This document shows positions 30,995 to 39,592 of a DNA stretch of 64,000 nt, piece after piece. Both the position numbers and the translations under genes were made by a program. The stretch lies in assembly GCA_900100325.1 (NCBI GenBank), contig LT629697.1, positions 2,973,423 to 3,037,422 of the forward strand. Reading direction: 5' to 3'. The notes below the pieces were generated by a model, which saw nothing but the letters and a program-made list of their open reading frames with translations, was not told where the DNA came from and made no database searches. Within the stretch, counting starts at the first letter, position 1. Every line of letters begins with the position of its first letter. This stretch comes from Frankineae bacterium MT45. GTDB lineage: Bacteria; Actinomycetota; Actinomycetes; Mycobacteriales; Jatrophihabitantaceae.

Positions 30995-31107
30995 CCGACG
31001 ATATCCACAGGCTCAGTCTCCTCGACGCTCTCGACTGGCCGCGGGTGAAATACTGCTCTCGTCCAGGCCGGCGACGGCACAATCTGTCGAGAAACAAGGG
31101 TGATTCC

Positions 31108-32163
31108 GTGAATTGGGGCGTCAGCCACTCCGCGTCGAGGGCCTCCCGGATCCGCGGCTGTCTGCTCGGCGGGGCCGTCGGCGACGCGCTCGGCGCCGGC
31201 ATCGAGTTCCAGAGCATCGATCAGATTCGTCAACGATACGGACGGCTCGGCGTCACTGGCTTCACCGCCGCCTACGGCCAGCCCAACGCCATCACCGACG
31301 ACACCCAGCTGACCCTCTTCACCGTCGAAGCTCTGCTGGGCGGAGACGATGTAGAACTCGTGGATCGGCTCTGGGCGCGCTACCGAGCCTGGGCCTGTTA
31401 CCAGGACTGGGGCGCCGCTACATCGGAACCCTCACAACCAGTAAGCCCGCTGGAACGCGATCCGGCTATGACCGCGATTCGCGCTCCAGGGAATGCCTGC
31501 CTCTCCGGCCTTCGCTCCGGGCGACGCGGCACGGTCGACGCGCCGGCGAATCGCCAGTCCAAGGGTTGCGGCGCCGTAATGCGGGCCGCGCCGTTCGGGT
31601 TGGCCGCAGATTCACCCGAGCAGGCATGGTCGGAGGCGATTGCCGGTTCCGTGCTCACCCACGGCCATCCGTCGGGTGTCCTCTCGTCCGCCGCATTCGC
31701 CTGGATCATCCGCTCCCTCGTTGCTGCGATGCCCCTGGTCGATGCCGTCGCCACTGCCATGGCCCGACTGGAGCAGGAGGGTGACCCGGGCGCGGAGTGT
31801 CTACGCGCGCTTCGGCAGGGTGTCGAGTTGGCGGCGGCCGGGGCGCCGACACCGGAGAGGCTCGAACTTCTCGGCGGCGGCTGGACGGGGGAAGAGGCGC
31901 TGGCGATCGCGGTCTTCGCCGCATTGAGCGAGCCCTCCCACCTCGAGTCGACTGGGAGCGATTCGCGGGATGTTCTCGGTTCGGCCCTCTTGGTTGCGGT
32001 GAACCACAGCGGCGACTCGGACTCGACCGGGGCGATCTGCGGAAATCTGTTGGGCGCCGCCCTCGGTGTAGAGGCGATCCCCGTCGAGTGGGGCAGCGAA
32101 GTCGAAGCTGCCTCTCTGGTGCTCGACTACGCCGACCAGCTGAGCGCCCGATTTCCGGCATGA
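31108..32163 (+). CDS. ADP-ribosylglycohydrolase (DraG) family protein
   Basis: 351 residues, all-alpha DraG fold. Metal-binding motifs are visible at both ends: GGAVGDALGAGIEF and AITDDTQLTLFTVEAL near the N-terminus, and VNHSGDSDSTGAICGNLLGAALG near the C-terminus. The central KGCGAVMRAAPFGL segment is also typical. Such enzymes remove ADP-ribose from proteins, nucleic acids or small molecules; no ADP-ribosyltransferase is encoded nearby, so the target is unknown. The GTG at 31108 is chosen from the start of homology and the AAGGG upstream. It follows glgB by 113 bases and could be read through from that operon or have its own promoter. Confidence 0.88.
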   Translation: MNWGVSHSASRASRIRGCLLGGAVGDALGAGIEFQSIDQIRQRYGRLGVTGFTAAYGQPNAITDDTQLTLFTVEALLGGDDVELVDRLWARYRAWACYQDWGAATSEPSQPVSPLERDPAMTAIRAPGNACLSGLRSGRRGTVDAPANRQSKGCGAVMRAAPFGLAADSPEQAWSEAIAGSVLTHGHPSGVLSSAAFAWIIRSLVAAMPLVDAVATAMARLEQEGDPGAECLRALRQGVELAAAGAPTPERLELLGGGWTGEEALAIAVFAALSEPSHLESTGSDSRDVLGSALLVAVNHSGDSDSTGAICGNLLGAALGVEAIPVEWGSEVEAASLVLDYADQLSARFPA

Positions 32164-32248
32164 AATCCACCTGGTCGACCTCCCGGCCAACCACCCTTCA
32201 CCGCATGAAACCGTATGGGGAACAAACCGCAGACCCGTCCGGTTCAGG

Positions 32249-32266
32249 TAGTTGTATCTGCAACTA
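32249..32266. promoter_or_regulatory. MarR-type operator before the pirin gene
   Basis: TAGTTGTATCTGCAACTA: perfect 6-base arms (TAGTTG/CAACTA) with a 6-base spacer, ending 13 bases before the pirin ATG and directly before its ribosome binding site. The pattern resembles operators of MarR-family repressors such as the redox-sensing OhrR/DUF24-like class. No MarR gene is in the window. Confidence 0.6.
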
Positions 32267-32279
32267 AATGGAGGTCGAG

Positions 32280-33251
32280 ATGCCCGCTGTAGACGTCGAC
32301 ACGATGACGCTGCCTCGTTTGAGTTCACCCGGACTCGGTGACACCGAGCGCGCGGTGCGCCGGATCACCACCGGACCGAAGGGCTTCGAGGGTGAGGGAT
32401 TTCCAGTCACCCGAGCCTTCGCCGGGGTCTCCAAGGCCGAGCTCGACCCCTTCATCCACATGGACCAGATGGGTGAAGTGGAGTACGCGCCGGGCGAGCC
32501 CAAGGGCACGCCGTGGCACCCGCACCGCGGCTTCGAGACCGTGACCTACATGATCGACGGCACCTTCCTGCACCAGGATTCGCATGGCGGTGGCGGCGTG
32601 ATCGAGAACGGCGCCACTCAGTGGATGACGGCCGGGTCCGGCATCCTGCACATCGAGACGCCCCCAGAATCTCTGGTCATGTCGGGCGGCCTCTTTCATG
32701 GCATCCAGCTCTGGGTCAACCTGCCGGCCGCCCAGAAGTTCACTCCCCCGCGTTATCAGAATCTGGAGGGGCAGCAGTCCACCTTTATCGCCTCCTCCGA
32801 TGGCGGTTCGCTGGTGCGTATCATCGCCGGCGACATCGGTGGCCACACCGGACCGGGTTCGACGCACACGCCGGTGACGCTGGCCCACGCCACCATCGCC
32901 CCGGGTGCCGCCCTGTCGCTTCCCTGGCGCGCTGACTACAACGCGCTGGTGTACGTGCTGTCCGGCAACGCGACCGTCGGGGCGGAGCGTCGCCCCATCC
33001 ACACCGGGCAGCTCGCCGTCTTCGGAGCCGGTGACCGGATCAGCATCGGCGCCGAGGTCTCGCAGGACTCGCACCGCCCTGCGGTTGAGGTGCTTGTCCT
33101 GGGCGGGCAGCCGATCGGCGAGCCGGTGGCCCAGTACGGACCCTTCGTGATGAACACCCGCGAGGAGTTGCAGCAGGCGATCGAGGACTACCAGGCCGGA
33201 CGCCTCGGGGTCATCCCGGACGGCGCACTGATGCCCCACACCTACAACTGA
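32280..33251 (+). CDS. Pirin family protein
   Basis: 323 residues, bicupin. The N-terminal cupin carries the metal-ligand pattern WHPHRGFETVTYMIDGTFLHQDSHGGGG and MTAGSGILHIETP (three His and a Glu), as in pirins with quercetin 2,3-dioxygenase-like activity. The C-terminal Pirin_C domain follows (ALSLPWRADYNALVYVLSGNATVG...VEVLVLGGQPIGEPVAQYGPFVMNTREELQQAIEDY). The ATG at 32280 is chosen over the in-frame ATG at 32268 because GGAGG lies between them, 5 bases upstream of 32280. A palindromic operator sits just upstream and a strong terminator just downstream, so it is a single-gene unit, probably induced by redox or aromatic stress. Confidence 0.93.
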   Translation: MPAVDVDTMTLPRLSSPGLGDTERAVRRITTGPKGFEGEGFPVTRAFAGVSKAELDPFIHMDQMGEVEYAPGEPKGTPWHPHRGFETVTYMIDGTFLHQDSHGGGGVIENGATQWMTAGSGILHIETPPESLVMSGGLFHGIQLWVNLPAAQKFTPPRYQNLEGQQSTFIASSDGGSLVRIIAGDIGGHTGPGSTHTPVTLAHATIAPGAALSLPWRADYNALVYVLSGNATVGAERRPIHTGQLAVFGAGDRISIGAEVSQDSHRPAVEVLVLGGQPIGEPVAQYGPFVMNTREELQQAIEDYQAGRLGVIPDGALMPHTYN

Positions 33252-33265
33252 TACCCATTCACAGC

Positions 33266-33307
33266 AGGCTCAGCTTCCCGACGAGCGATCGCCGGGAAGC
33301 TGAGCCT
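33266..33307 (+). terminator. Strong intrinsic-type hairpin after the pirin gene
   Basis: Perfect 15-base arms AGGCTCAGCTTCCCG (33266-33280) and its complement (33293-33307) with a 12-base loop, followed by a mildly T-rich run (CTGTTGTGTT). It starts 15 bases after the pirin stop. Confidence 0.85.
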
Positions 33308-33358
33308 CTGTTGTGTTCAAGTGGCACACAGTTATGGTCCGTGCGACGCTCAGTAGCG

Positions 33359-33961
33359 ATGAGCAGATCAGCCAAGCAGTTCCGAGTCCCCCGTCTCCTG
33401 AGTGTTTCGGCCCTGCGACGTACCGTCGCCGTAATTTTGGTCGCCATTCTCGCCCTGGCCTTCTCGGTCACCTCGGCCACCTCGGCCAATGCAACGACGA
33501 CGAGCGCGGCCAAGGCTGCCGCCGCGAAGGCCGCCGCCGCGCGAGTCGCCGCCGCCAGAGCCGCAGCCAGGGCCGCGGCCGCCAGAGCCGCTGCCGCGGT
33601 CCGGGCGAAGAACCACGCGATTGCCCACTCAGCGGCCACTATGGTCGGACACCGCTACCGGGAGGGTGGCACGACGCCGGCGGGCTTCGACTGCTCTGGC
33701 CTCACCCAGTACGTTCTCCGGGTAGCCGTCCACAAGGCTATCCCACGGACTGCACAGGCCCAGTTCAAGGCTGCTCATCCGCTTCCGAGGGCCAAGGCCA
33801 TCGCCGGAGACCTGATCTTCTTCCACGCCGGCAAGTCGGTGTACCACGTGGGCGTCTATGCGGGCGGGAACATGATGTTCGCCGCCGCCACCACCAGTAC
33901 CGGGGTCCGCTACCAGAGCATCTGGTCCAATGCGGTGACCTTCGGCAGCTTTACCCACTAG
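33359..33961 (+). CDS. Secreted NlpC/P60 family protein
   Basis: 200 residues. A signal peptide (residues 1 to about 45, hydrophobic core TVAVILVAILALAFSVTSATSANA) is followed by an Ala/Arg/Lys-rich helical stretch (about 48-83), then the NlpC/P60 domain: AGFDCSGLTQYVLR with Cys112, DLIFFHAGKSVYHVGVYAGG with His163. The third catalytic position, normally His in a MIHA-type segment, is Phe174 here (NMMFAAATTSTGVRY). NlpC/P60 proteins cleave peptidoglycan stem peptides. The start is uncertain: ATG 33359 has no good ribosome binding site and GTG 33341 is in frame. No partner cell-wall gene is adjacent. Confidence 0.85.
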   Translation: MSRSAKQFRVPRLLSVSALRRTVAVILVAILALAFSVTSATSANATTTSAAKAAAAKAAAARVAAARAAARAAAARAAAAVRAKNHAIAHSAATMVGHRYREGGTTPAGFDCSGLTQYVLRVAVHKAIPRTAQAQFKAAHPLPRAKAIAGDLIFFHAGKSVYHVGVYAGGNMMFAAATTSTGVRYQSIWSNAVTFGSFTH

Positions 33962-34028
33962 CGCGGGTCGCGAAAGCCGCGGAACCGCTCGGCAGCGCCA
34001 GCTAAGGCAGATGGGTCTCGCGGGTGGG

Positions 34029-34997
34029 CTAGAAGAGCGCGCGTCCGAGTTCGCGTCGGGCCGGGGCAACCCGCGGGTCGTCCGGGCCAAGCAGGTCGAA
34101 GTACTCGAGCAGGCGCGTCCGAACCTCGTCCTTCTCATCGGCGGAGACGGCCTTCACCAGGGCCAGCAGGCGCGCGAGCGCAGCGTCGACGTCGTTGCCG
34201 GCGAGCGCGGCGTCGGCCGCGGCCAGTCCCGCCGCGACGTTGGTCGGCTCCAACTCCGCCTGGGCCACCAGCGCCGGATCGAGGGCGGCCAGCCGCTGGA
34301 AGAGCCGCACCTGGCGCAGCGCGAGGGTTGCCTCGGAGTTGGCCGGTTCGGCATCCAGAATCGCCTGGTACCGCTGCGCGGCCAGGTCGAAGTCTCCGTC
34401 GTTGAGGGCATCCTCGGCCGCCACGAAGCGCGGGTCGCTCGGTTCGGGCACCTCGGCCTCATCCGTGGCTTCGCCTTCGGGTGCTACCGCGACGCCCGGC
34501 AGTCCGGCCTCCTGGGCGGCGTGCAGCACGGCGGCGATGAACTCACGAACCTGCGGCTCGGGCAGCGCGCCTTCGAACCCCGGAACGGGCTGGCCGCCGA
34601 TGATCGCGTACACCGCCGGGACGCCTTGCAGCTGCAGGGCCTGGGCGATTCGCGGGTTGACGTCGACATCGATGCGCCCGAGCAGCCAGCTGCCACCGGC
34701 CTCATTCGCCAGCTTCATGAGCAGCGGGGAGAGCTCGGCGCTCAGCTGGCTGCGGGTGGAGTAGAGATCCAGCAGCACCGGCACCTGGAACGAGCGATCG
34801 AGCACCTTCGCCTGAAACGACGCCTCATCGACGTCGCTGACGAAGCTCCCGGCCTGAACCGGCGGTGCTTCGGCGGCCCGGGCCGCGGCCTCGGAGCGGG
34901 CCTTCACCGCCGCCAGGTCGACTGCGCCGGCCATCGCGGCGGCGATCGCCGGGCTGGGCTGCGGGGGACGGTTGCCACGGGGTGCTCCTGGACGCAT
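34029..34997 (-). CDS. Thioredoxin-like TPR co-chaperone (YbbN/CnoX family) without CXXC
   Basis: 322 residues. A basic, Pro-rich N-terminus precedes a thioredoxin fold (residues about 50-155: VPVLLDLYSTRSQLSAELSPLL...IDVDVNPRIAQALQLQGVPAVYAIIGGQPV), then TPR-like helices (RFVAAEDALNDGDFDLAAQRYQAILDAEPANSEATLALRQVRLF...). Where thioredoxins have CGPC this protein has Ser83-Gln-Leu-Ser86, so it cannot do dithiol chemistry and is better seen as a holdase-type partner. It lies 12 bases downstream of icmA on the same strand. A homologue (Rv1324) lies next to the thiolase gene in mycobacteria. Confidence 0.85.
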   Translation of the reverse strand: MRPGAPRGNRPPQPSPAIAAAMAGAVDLAAVKARSEAAARAAEAPPVQAGSFVSDVDEASFQAKVLDRSFQVPVLLDLYSTRSQLSAELSPLLMKLANEAGGSWLLGRIDVDVNPRIAQALQLQGVPAVYAIIGGQPVPGFEGALPEPQVREFIAAVLHAAQEAGLPGVAVAPEGEATDEAEVPEPSDPRFVAAEDALNDGDFDLAAQRYQAILDAEPANSEATLALRQVRLFQRLAALDPALVAQAELEPTNVAAGLAAADAALAGNDVDAALARLLALVKAVSADEKDEVRTRLLEYFDLLGPDDPRVAPARRELGRALF

Positions 34998-35009
34998 TGC
35001 CCAAGTCTT

Positions 35010-36680
35010 TCAGAAACGCACCGGCTCGTGGTAATCCCCCCACAGCGGGCGCAGCACCTGGCACAGCTCGCCCAGGGTCGCCTCGACCCGGACCGCCGCG
35101 AGCATCGGCTCGATGAGATTCTCACTGCGCTCGGCGGCCGCCAGCAGTCGCTGCAATGCCGCCTCAACCGCGCCCCCGTCCCGGTTGGCCCGGCGCTTGG
35201 CCAGCACCTCACGCTGCTGGACCTCGACCTCATGCGAGACCCGCATGATCGGTAGCTGGTCACCGACGTCCCCGGTCAGGGTATTGACCCCGACGACCCG
35301 CTTCGCACCGCGCTCCAACTCCTGCTGATAGGCGAACGCACTGTCGGCGATCTCGCCGATGAACCAGCCGTTCTCGATCCCGCGGAGCAGCCCACTGGTC
35401 ATCGTCGAGTCGCCGCCGAGGTCACGGATTCGGGTGAAGATCGCCTCAGCTTCGGCCTCCATCCGGTCGGTCAGCGCCTCCACGTACCAGGAGCCACCGA
35501 GCGGGTCGACGACGTTCAGCACCCCCGTCTCCTCCGCGATCACCTGCTGGGTGCGGAGCGCGATCTGCGCGGCCTTGGCTGAGGGCAGCGCGAGGACCTC
35601 GTCGAGGGCATTGGTGTGCAGCGAGTTCGTTCCACCGAGCACCGCGGCCAGCGCCTCGACGGCGGTGCGGACGATGTTGTTCTCCGGCTGCTGCGCGGTG
35701 AGTGACACCCCGGCCGTCTGGGTATGGAAGCGCAGCCACTGCGCACGATCGGTCTTGGCTCCGTAGACGTCGCGCAGCCAGCGTGCCCAGATGCGACGAG
35801 CGGCCCGGAACTTGGCGATCTCCTCGAAGAAGTCGACGTGGGCGTCGAAGAAGAAGGAGAGCCCGGGGGCGAACTTCTCGATGTCCAGCCCGCGCGAGAG
35901 CCCGAGTTCGATGTAGCCGAAGCCGTCGGCCAACGTGAAGGCGAGCTCCTGCGCGGCCGTGGCCCCGGCCTCACGAATGTGATAGCCGGAGACGGAGACC
36001 GGCTTGTAATCGGGCATCTTCTGGCCGACGTACTCCATCAGGTCACCGATCAGCTTCAGCTGCGGCTCCGGCGGGTAGATCCACTCCTTCTGCGCGATGT
36101 ACTCCTTGAAGATGTCGGTCTGCAGCGTCCCGTTGAGACGGCCGACGTCGGCCCCCTGCCGCTCCGCCGCGACCACGTACATGCAGAAGATCGCCACCGC
36201 CGGCCCCGAGATCGTCATCGACGTGGTGGTCGAGGCCAGGTCGATGCCGTCGAAGAGGATCTCCATATCGGCGACGGAGTCGATCGCGACGCCGCAGTGC
36301 CCCACCTCGCCCAGTGATCGCTCCTCGTCGGAGTCCCGCCCCATCAGCGTGGGCATGTCGAAGGCAACCGAGAGCCCTCCCCCACCCTCGGCCAGGATCA
36401 TCTTGTAGCGCTCGTTGGTCTGGGCCGCGCTGCCGAAGCCGGCGAACTGACGGATGGTCCACGGCTTGCCGCGGTATCCGGTCGGATGGATTCCGCGCGT
36501 GAACGGGTACTGGCCGGGCCAGCCGATCCGCGCGAATCGCGAATCCGGCTCGTCCGGCCAGTAGAGCGGCTCAACGGTCGAGCCGGAGAGCGTGGTGAAA
36601 TCCCGTTGTGCGATCGAGGCATCGGCGTAGCTGTGCCGCCACCGCTTCAGCCCGTCGGCGAAGCGTGATTCTTCGGTCAT
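35010..36680 (-). CDS. icmA: Isobutyryl-CoA mutase large subunit (IcmA)
   Basis: Substrate-binding subunit of an adenosylcobalamin-dependent mutase interconverting isobutyryl- and butyryl-CoA. 556 residues from the ATG at 36680, with GGAG 6 bases upstream. Close to methylmalonyl-CoA mutase ([56 protein letters not shown]), but the two residues that bind the carboxylate in MCM (Tyr89, Arg207) are Phe79 (TIRQF) and Gln197 (IAQKEW), the known IcmA pattern. There is no B12-binding domain: the protein ends at GDYHEPVRF, so a separate IcmB is needed and none is encoded in the window. The G-protein MeaB and an adenosyltransferase are. Confidence 0.9.
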   Translation of the reverse strand: MTEESRFADGLKRWRHSYADASIAQRDFTTLSGSTVEPLYWPDEPDSRFARIGWPGQYPFTRGIHPTGYRGKPWTIRQFAGFGSAAQTNERYKMILAEGGGGLSVAFDMPTLMGRDSDEERSLGEVGHCGVAIDSVADMEILFDGIDLASTTTSMTISGPAVAIFCMYVVAAERQGADVGRLNGTLQTDIFKEYIAQKEWIYPPEPQLKLIGDLMEYVGQKMPDYKPVSVSGYHIREAGATAAQELAFTLADGFGYIELGLSRGLDIEKFAPGLSFFFDAHVDFFEEIAKFRAARRIWARWLRDVYGAKTDRAQWLRFHTQTAGVSLTAQQPENNIVRTAVEALAAVLGGTNSLHTNALDEVLALPSAKAAQIALRTQQVIAEETGVLNVVDPLGGSWYVEALTDRMEAEAEAIFTRIRDLGGDSTMTSGLLRGIENGWFIGEIADSAFAYQQELERGAKRVVGVNTLTGDVGDQLPIMRVSHEVEVQQREVLAKRRANRDGGAVEAALQRLLAAAERSENLIEPMLAAVRVEATLGELCQVLRPLWGDYHEPVRF

Positions 36681-36740
36681 GAGCGCTCCCGTCACACAGT
36701 GACCAACTGCCCGGTGAGGCAGTGGCGGCCCAAACCCAGC

Positions 36741-36793
36741 CTACGGCGCAAGCCCGCCTACCGGCGCAAGCCTGTCAACGGCACAAGCCTGTT
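36741..36793. repeat. Three imperfect 17-18-bp tandem units upstream of icmA
   Basis: CTACGGCGCAAGCCCGC, CTACCGGCGCAAGCCTGT and CAACGGCACAAGCCTGTT follow one another at 36741-36793, in the 162-base gap between the aldo/keto reductase stop and the icmA start. Both genes are on the minus strand, so the repeats lie in the 5' region of icmA. They could be protein-binding sites or a slipped-strand product. Confidence 0.6.
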
Positions 36794-36842
36794 AACGGCC
36801 GAGACTTCAGCCGAAGGGCCGAAACCTCAGCCTAGAAGGCGG

Positions 36843-37706
36843 CTACTCCTCGACGACAGCCTCGCTCAGCGCCTGCACCTGAGCCGCGGTGAGACTCACC
36901 TGTGCCGCCGCGACGTTCTCCTCCAGATGCGCCACCTTGGACGTCCCCGGGATCGGAAGCATCACCGGTGAACGGGCGAGCAGCCACGCGAGCGACACCT
37001 GCGCCGGCGTTGCCCCCGTCTCGGTGACGATCTCGTCAACCAGGCCGCCGGGCTCCGACAGCTTTCCGCTGGCGATCGGGTACCAGGGGATGAAGCCGAT
37101 GCCCTGCTCGGTCGCGTAGTCCAGTACGTCCTCGGACTTGCGGAAGGTGAGGTTGTAGAGGTTCTGCACGGTGTCGATGCGGACGATCTCGGCGGCGGCC
37201 TTGAGCTCCTCCACTGACACCTCCGAGAGCCCGATCGCGCCGATCTTCCCCTCCGTCTGCAGTTCCTTCAGCACGCCGATCTGGTCGGCGAAGGGCACGT
37301 TGGCGTCGATGCGGTGCAGCTGGAAGAGGTCGATCCGCTCCACGCCAAGCCGGCGCAGGCTGAGTTCGGCCTGCTGGCGCAGATACTCCGGGCGCGCGAC
37401 TGGATGCCACTCATTGGGGCCGGTGCGCACTAGTCCGGCCTTCGTCGCGATCAGCACCTGGTCCGCGTACGGATACAGCGCCTCCCGGATGATCTCCTCG
37501 CTGACGTGCGGGCCGTAGGAGTCGGCGGTGTCGATGAAGTCGACGCCCAGCTCGACGGCCCGGCGCAGCACCCGGACGGCCTCCGGGCGATCGGCCGGCT
37601 CACCCCAGATTCCGTCGCCGGTGATGCGCATGGCGCCGAAGCCGAGGCGATGGACGCTCTTCGGGCCGACGGAGAAGGTTCCAGATTCACGAGCTGGTGC
37701 AGACAA
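36843..37706 (-). CDS. Aldo/keto reductase
   Basis: 287 residues, NADPH-dependent TIM-barrel oxidoreductase. The catalytic tetrad is complete: Asp and Tyr in [11 protein letters not shown], Lys in [10 protein letters not shown], His in DLFQLHRID. The NADPH segment [18 protein letters not shown] is near the C-terminus. Substrate unknown. The start is a TTG at 37706, supported by AAGGAG 7 bases upstream. It is divergent from gcdH by 169 bases and lies upstream of icmA on the same strand. Confidence 0.92.
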   Translation of the reverse strand: MSAPARESGTFSVGPKSVHRLGFGAMRITGDGIWGEPADRPEAVRVLRRAVELGVDFIDTADSYGPHVSEEIIREALYPYADQVLIATKAGLVRTGPNEWHPVARPEYLRQQAELSLRRLGVERIDLFQLHRIDANVPFADQIGVLKELQTEGKIGAIGLSEVSVEELKAAAEIVRIDTVQNLYNLTFRKSEDVLDYATEQGIGFIPWYPIASGKLSEPGGLVDEIVTETGATPAQVSLAWLLARSPVMLPIPGTSKVAHLEENVAAAQVSLTAAQVQALSEAVVEE

Positions 37707-37875
37707 CGGTCAGGCTCCTTGAATGTTGAGGTCACGGCTGGATTGGTCCAGCGGATGGAGGTCAGGGCGTCGCCCGGTCCGGAGGAGGCCCATCCCTGGC
37801 GCAACCTCAAATACACCACAGCCATTCCCCGAAGAGTCGGCGCCATGCGCATTCAGCGGCGGTAACGTAGCGAAG

Positions 37876-39048
37876 ATGAGCGACACCTTGAGCCGACTGG
37901 ACATGCTGGACCTGGATTCGGAGCTCGACTCCGAGTCGCGGCTGATGCGCGACACGGTGAGGAAGTTCGCCGACGATCGGCTGCGTCCGCACATCCGGGA
38001 CTGGTTCGAGGAGGGGTCGCTGCCGGCCCGCGAACTAGCCCAGGAGTTCGGGAAGCTGGGCGTTCTCGGCATGCATCTGAAGGGGTACGGCTGCCAGGGA
38101 GCCTCAGCCAGCCAGTACGCGCTCGTCTGCGCCGAGGTCGAGGCGGTGGACAGCGGGCTGCGCTCGCTGGTGAGCGTGCAGGGGTCGCTGGCCATGTACT
38201 CGATCTGGGCCTACGGCAGCGAGGAGCAGAAGCAGCGGTGGCTGCCCGGGATGGCGGCCGGCGAACTGATCGGGTGCTTCGGCCTCACCGAACCGGACTC
38301 GGGCTCCGACCCGGGCTCGATGACCACGCGGGCCACCCGCGACGGTGACGACTGGATCCTGCACGGAAGCAAGATGTGGATCACCAACGGTTCGCTGGCC
38401 GATGTGGCGGTGGTCTGGGCCCGTACCGATGAAGGCATCCGCGGCTTCCTGGTCGAGAAGGGCATGCCGGGTTTCAGCACCACCGACGTCCACCACAAGA
38501 TCTCGCTGCGCGCCTCGGTCACCAGCGCGCTCTCCTTTGACGAGGTGCGCCTGCCGGCCGACGCGCAACTGCCGCTGGCCAAGGGGTTGAAGGGGCCGCT
38601 GGGCTGCCTGACCGAGGCCCGCTTCGGCATCATCTCCGGCGTCACCGGAGCCGCCCGGGACGCGCTGGAGTCGACGATCGACTACACCAACAGCCGCACC
38701 CAGTTCGGGCGTCCGATCTCAGGCTTCCAGCTGACCCAGCGCAAGTTGGCCGAGATGGGGGTCGCGCTGAATCAGGCCCAGCTCACCGCACGCCGCCTCG
38801 GCGAGTTGAAGGATGCCGGACGGATCACGCCGGCCCAGGTCAGCTTCGGGAAGTTCGCGAACGTCCGGGCCGCGTTGGAGATCTGCCGCGAGGCCCGCAG
38901 CATCCTCGGAGGTTCGGGAATCACCACCGAATATCCAGTGCTTCGCCACGCCGTGAACCTCGAGACCGTCTACACCTACGAGGGGACGCACGAGGTGCAC
39001 ACGCTGGTACTCGGGCAGGCCCTCACCGGCGAGGACGCGTTCCGCTAG
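37876..39048 (+). CDS. gcdH: Glutaryl-CoA dehydrogenase-like acyl-CoA dehydrogenase
   Basis: Oxidises and decarboxylates glutaryl-CoA to crotonyl-CoA, passing electrons to ETF. 390 residues. FGLTEPDSGSDPGSMTTRA, KMWITNGSLADVAVVWART, GPLGCLTEARFGI, RTQFGRPISGFQLTQRKLAEM and the C-terminal YEGTHEVHTLVLGQALTG with the catalytic Glu match the glutaryl-CoA dehydrogenase subgroup rather than medium-chain enzymes; LRSLVSVQGSLAMYSIWAYG holds the Arg expected to bind the carboxylate. At this length it is too short for methylsuccinyl-CoA dehydrogenase of the ethylmalonyl-CoA pathway. The ATG at 37876 marks the start of homology. Crotonyl-CoA is the substrate of Ccr encoded 6 kb away. Confidence 0.82.
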   Translation: MSDTLSRLDMLDLDSELDSESRLMRDTVRKFADDRLRPHIRDWFEEGSLPARELAQEFGKLGVLGMHLKGYGCQGASASQYALVCAEVEAVDSGLRSLVSVQGSLAMYSIWAYGSEEQKQRWLPGMAAGELIGCFGLTEPDSGSDPGSMTTRATRDGDDWILHGSKMWITNGSLADVAVVWARTDEGIRGFLVEKGMPGFSTTDVHHKISLRASVTSALSFDEVRLPADAQLPLAKGLKGPLGCLTEARFGIISGVTGAARDALESTIDYTNSRTQFGRPISGFQLTQRKLAEMGVALNQAQLTARRLGELKDAGRITPAQVSFGKFANVRAALEICREARSILGGSGITTEYPVLRHAVNLETVYTYEGTHEVHTLVLGQALTGEDAFR

Positions 39049-39064
39049 CCGGAACCCAGTCCCA

Positions 39065-39520
39065 TCAGACGGCGGCCGTCCGATTCTGGGCGCTGGCCTT
39101 CAGCGCTTTCCGTAGTTGCAGGATCCGGGCGGTGGCGATCAGGGCCGCGATCACGACCCCGCAGAGCGCGGCGATGAGCAGCATCAGGCCGAGCGAGAGT
39201 TCCCCGTGAAAACCGAGGAAGTGCACGGTGACCTTTGCCGTGTTCTGCGCGATGAAGATGACTAACAGCAGCAGGACGACGGTCGCGGTGACCAGCCCCA
39301 CCCAGGCGCCGCTGACCCGGGTCCGCTTGACCCGGCCGTGACGATCCAGGCCAGCCGGCGGGGCAATCGGCTGAGCAGGATTGACCGGGGCCTGGTTGCC
39401 CGGCGCCGGATTCACCGGTGCCGGATTGCCTGGTGCGGGAGCGGCCGACGGGCGTGGTGCCGCGGGCTCGCCGGGTGCACCGGCGGCCGACCGATCCGGA
39501 CCTTCTGCGTTCAGCTCCAC
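39065..39520 (-). CDS. LapA-domain (DUF1049) membrane protein
   Basis: 151 residues from the GTG at 39520. A Pro/Ala/Asn-rich N-terminal region with a repeat (PAPGNPAPVNPAPGNQAPVNP) precedes two TM helices (VGLVTATVVLLLLVIFIAQN and LSLGLMLLIAALCGVVIAAL) and a short basic tail (LRKALKASAQNR). This is the LapA/YciS-type architecture. Its function in actinobacteria is not established. TATACC lies 6 bases before the GTG on the minus strand and no ribosome binding site is seen, so the mRNA may be leaderless. It is divergent from the DUF2127 gene. Confidence 0.75.
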   Translation of the reverse strand: MELNAEGPDRSAAGAPGEPAAPRPSAAPAPGNPAPVNPAPGNQAPVNPAQPIAPPAGLDRHGRVKRTRVSGAWVGLVTATVVLLLLVIFIAQNTAKVTVHFLGFHGELSLGLMLLIAALCGVVIAALIATARILQLRKALKASAQNRTAAV

Positions 39521-39592
39521 ACTGTCGGTATACCCGGCAGCGCAAGAATGTATCCAACTAGCCGATCTCGCCTGTCCGTCTAAGCTCGGCGC

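Noticed and set aside
37861-37868. CGGTAAC before gcdH as a regulon site
   Set aside because: Only a half-site; the opposite arm (ATTCA) does not match GTTAC.
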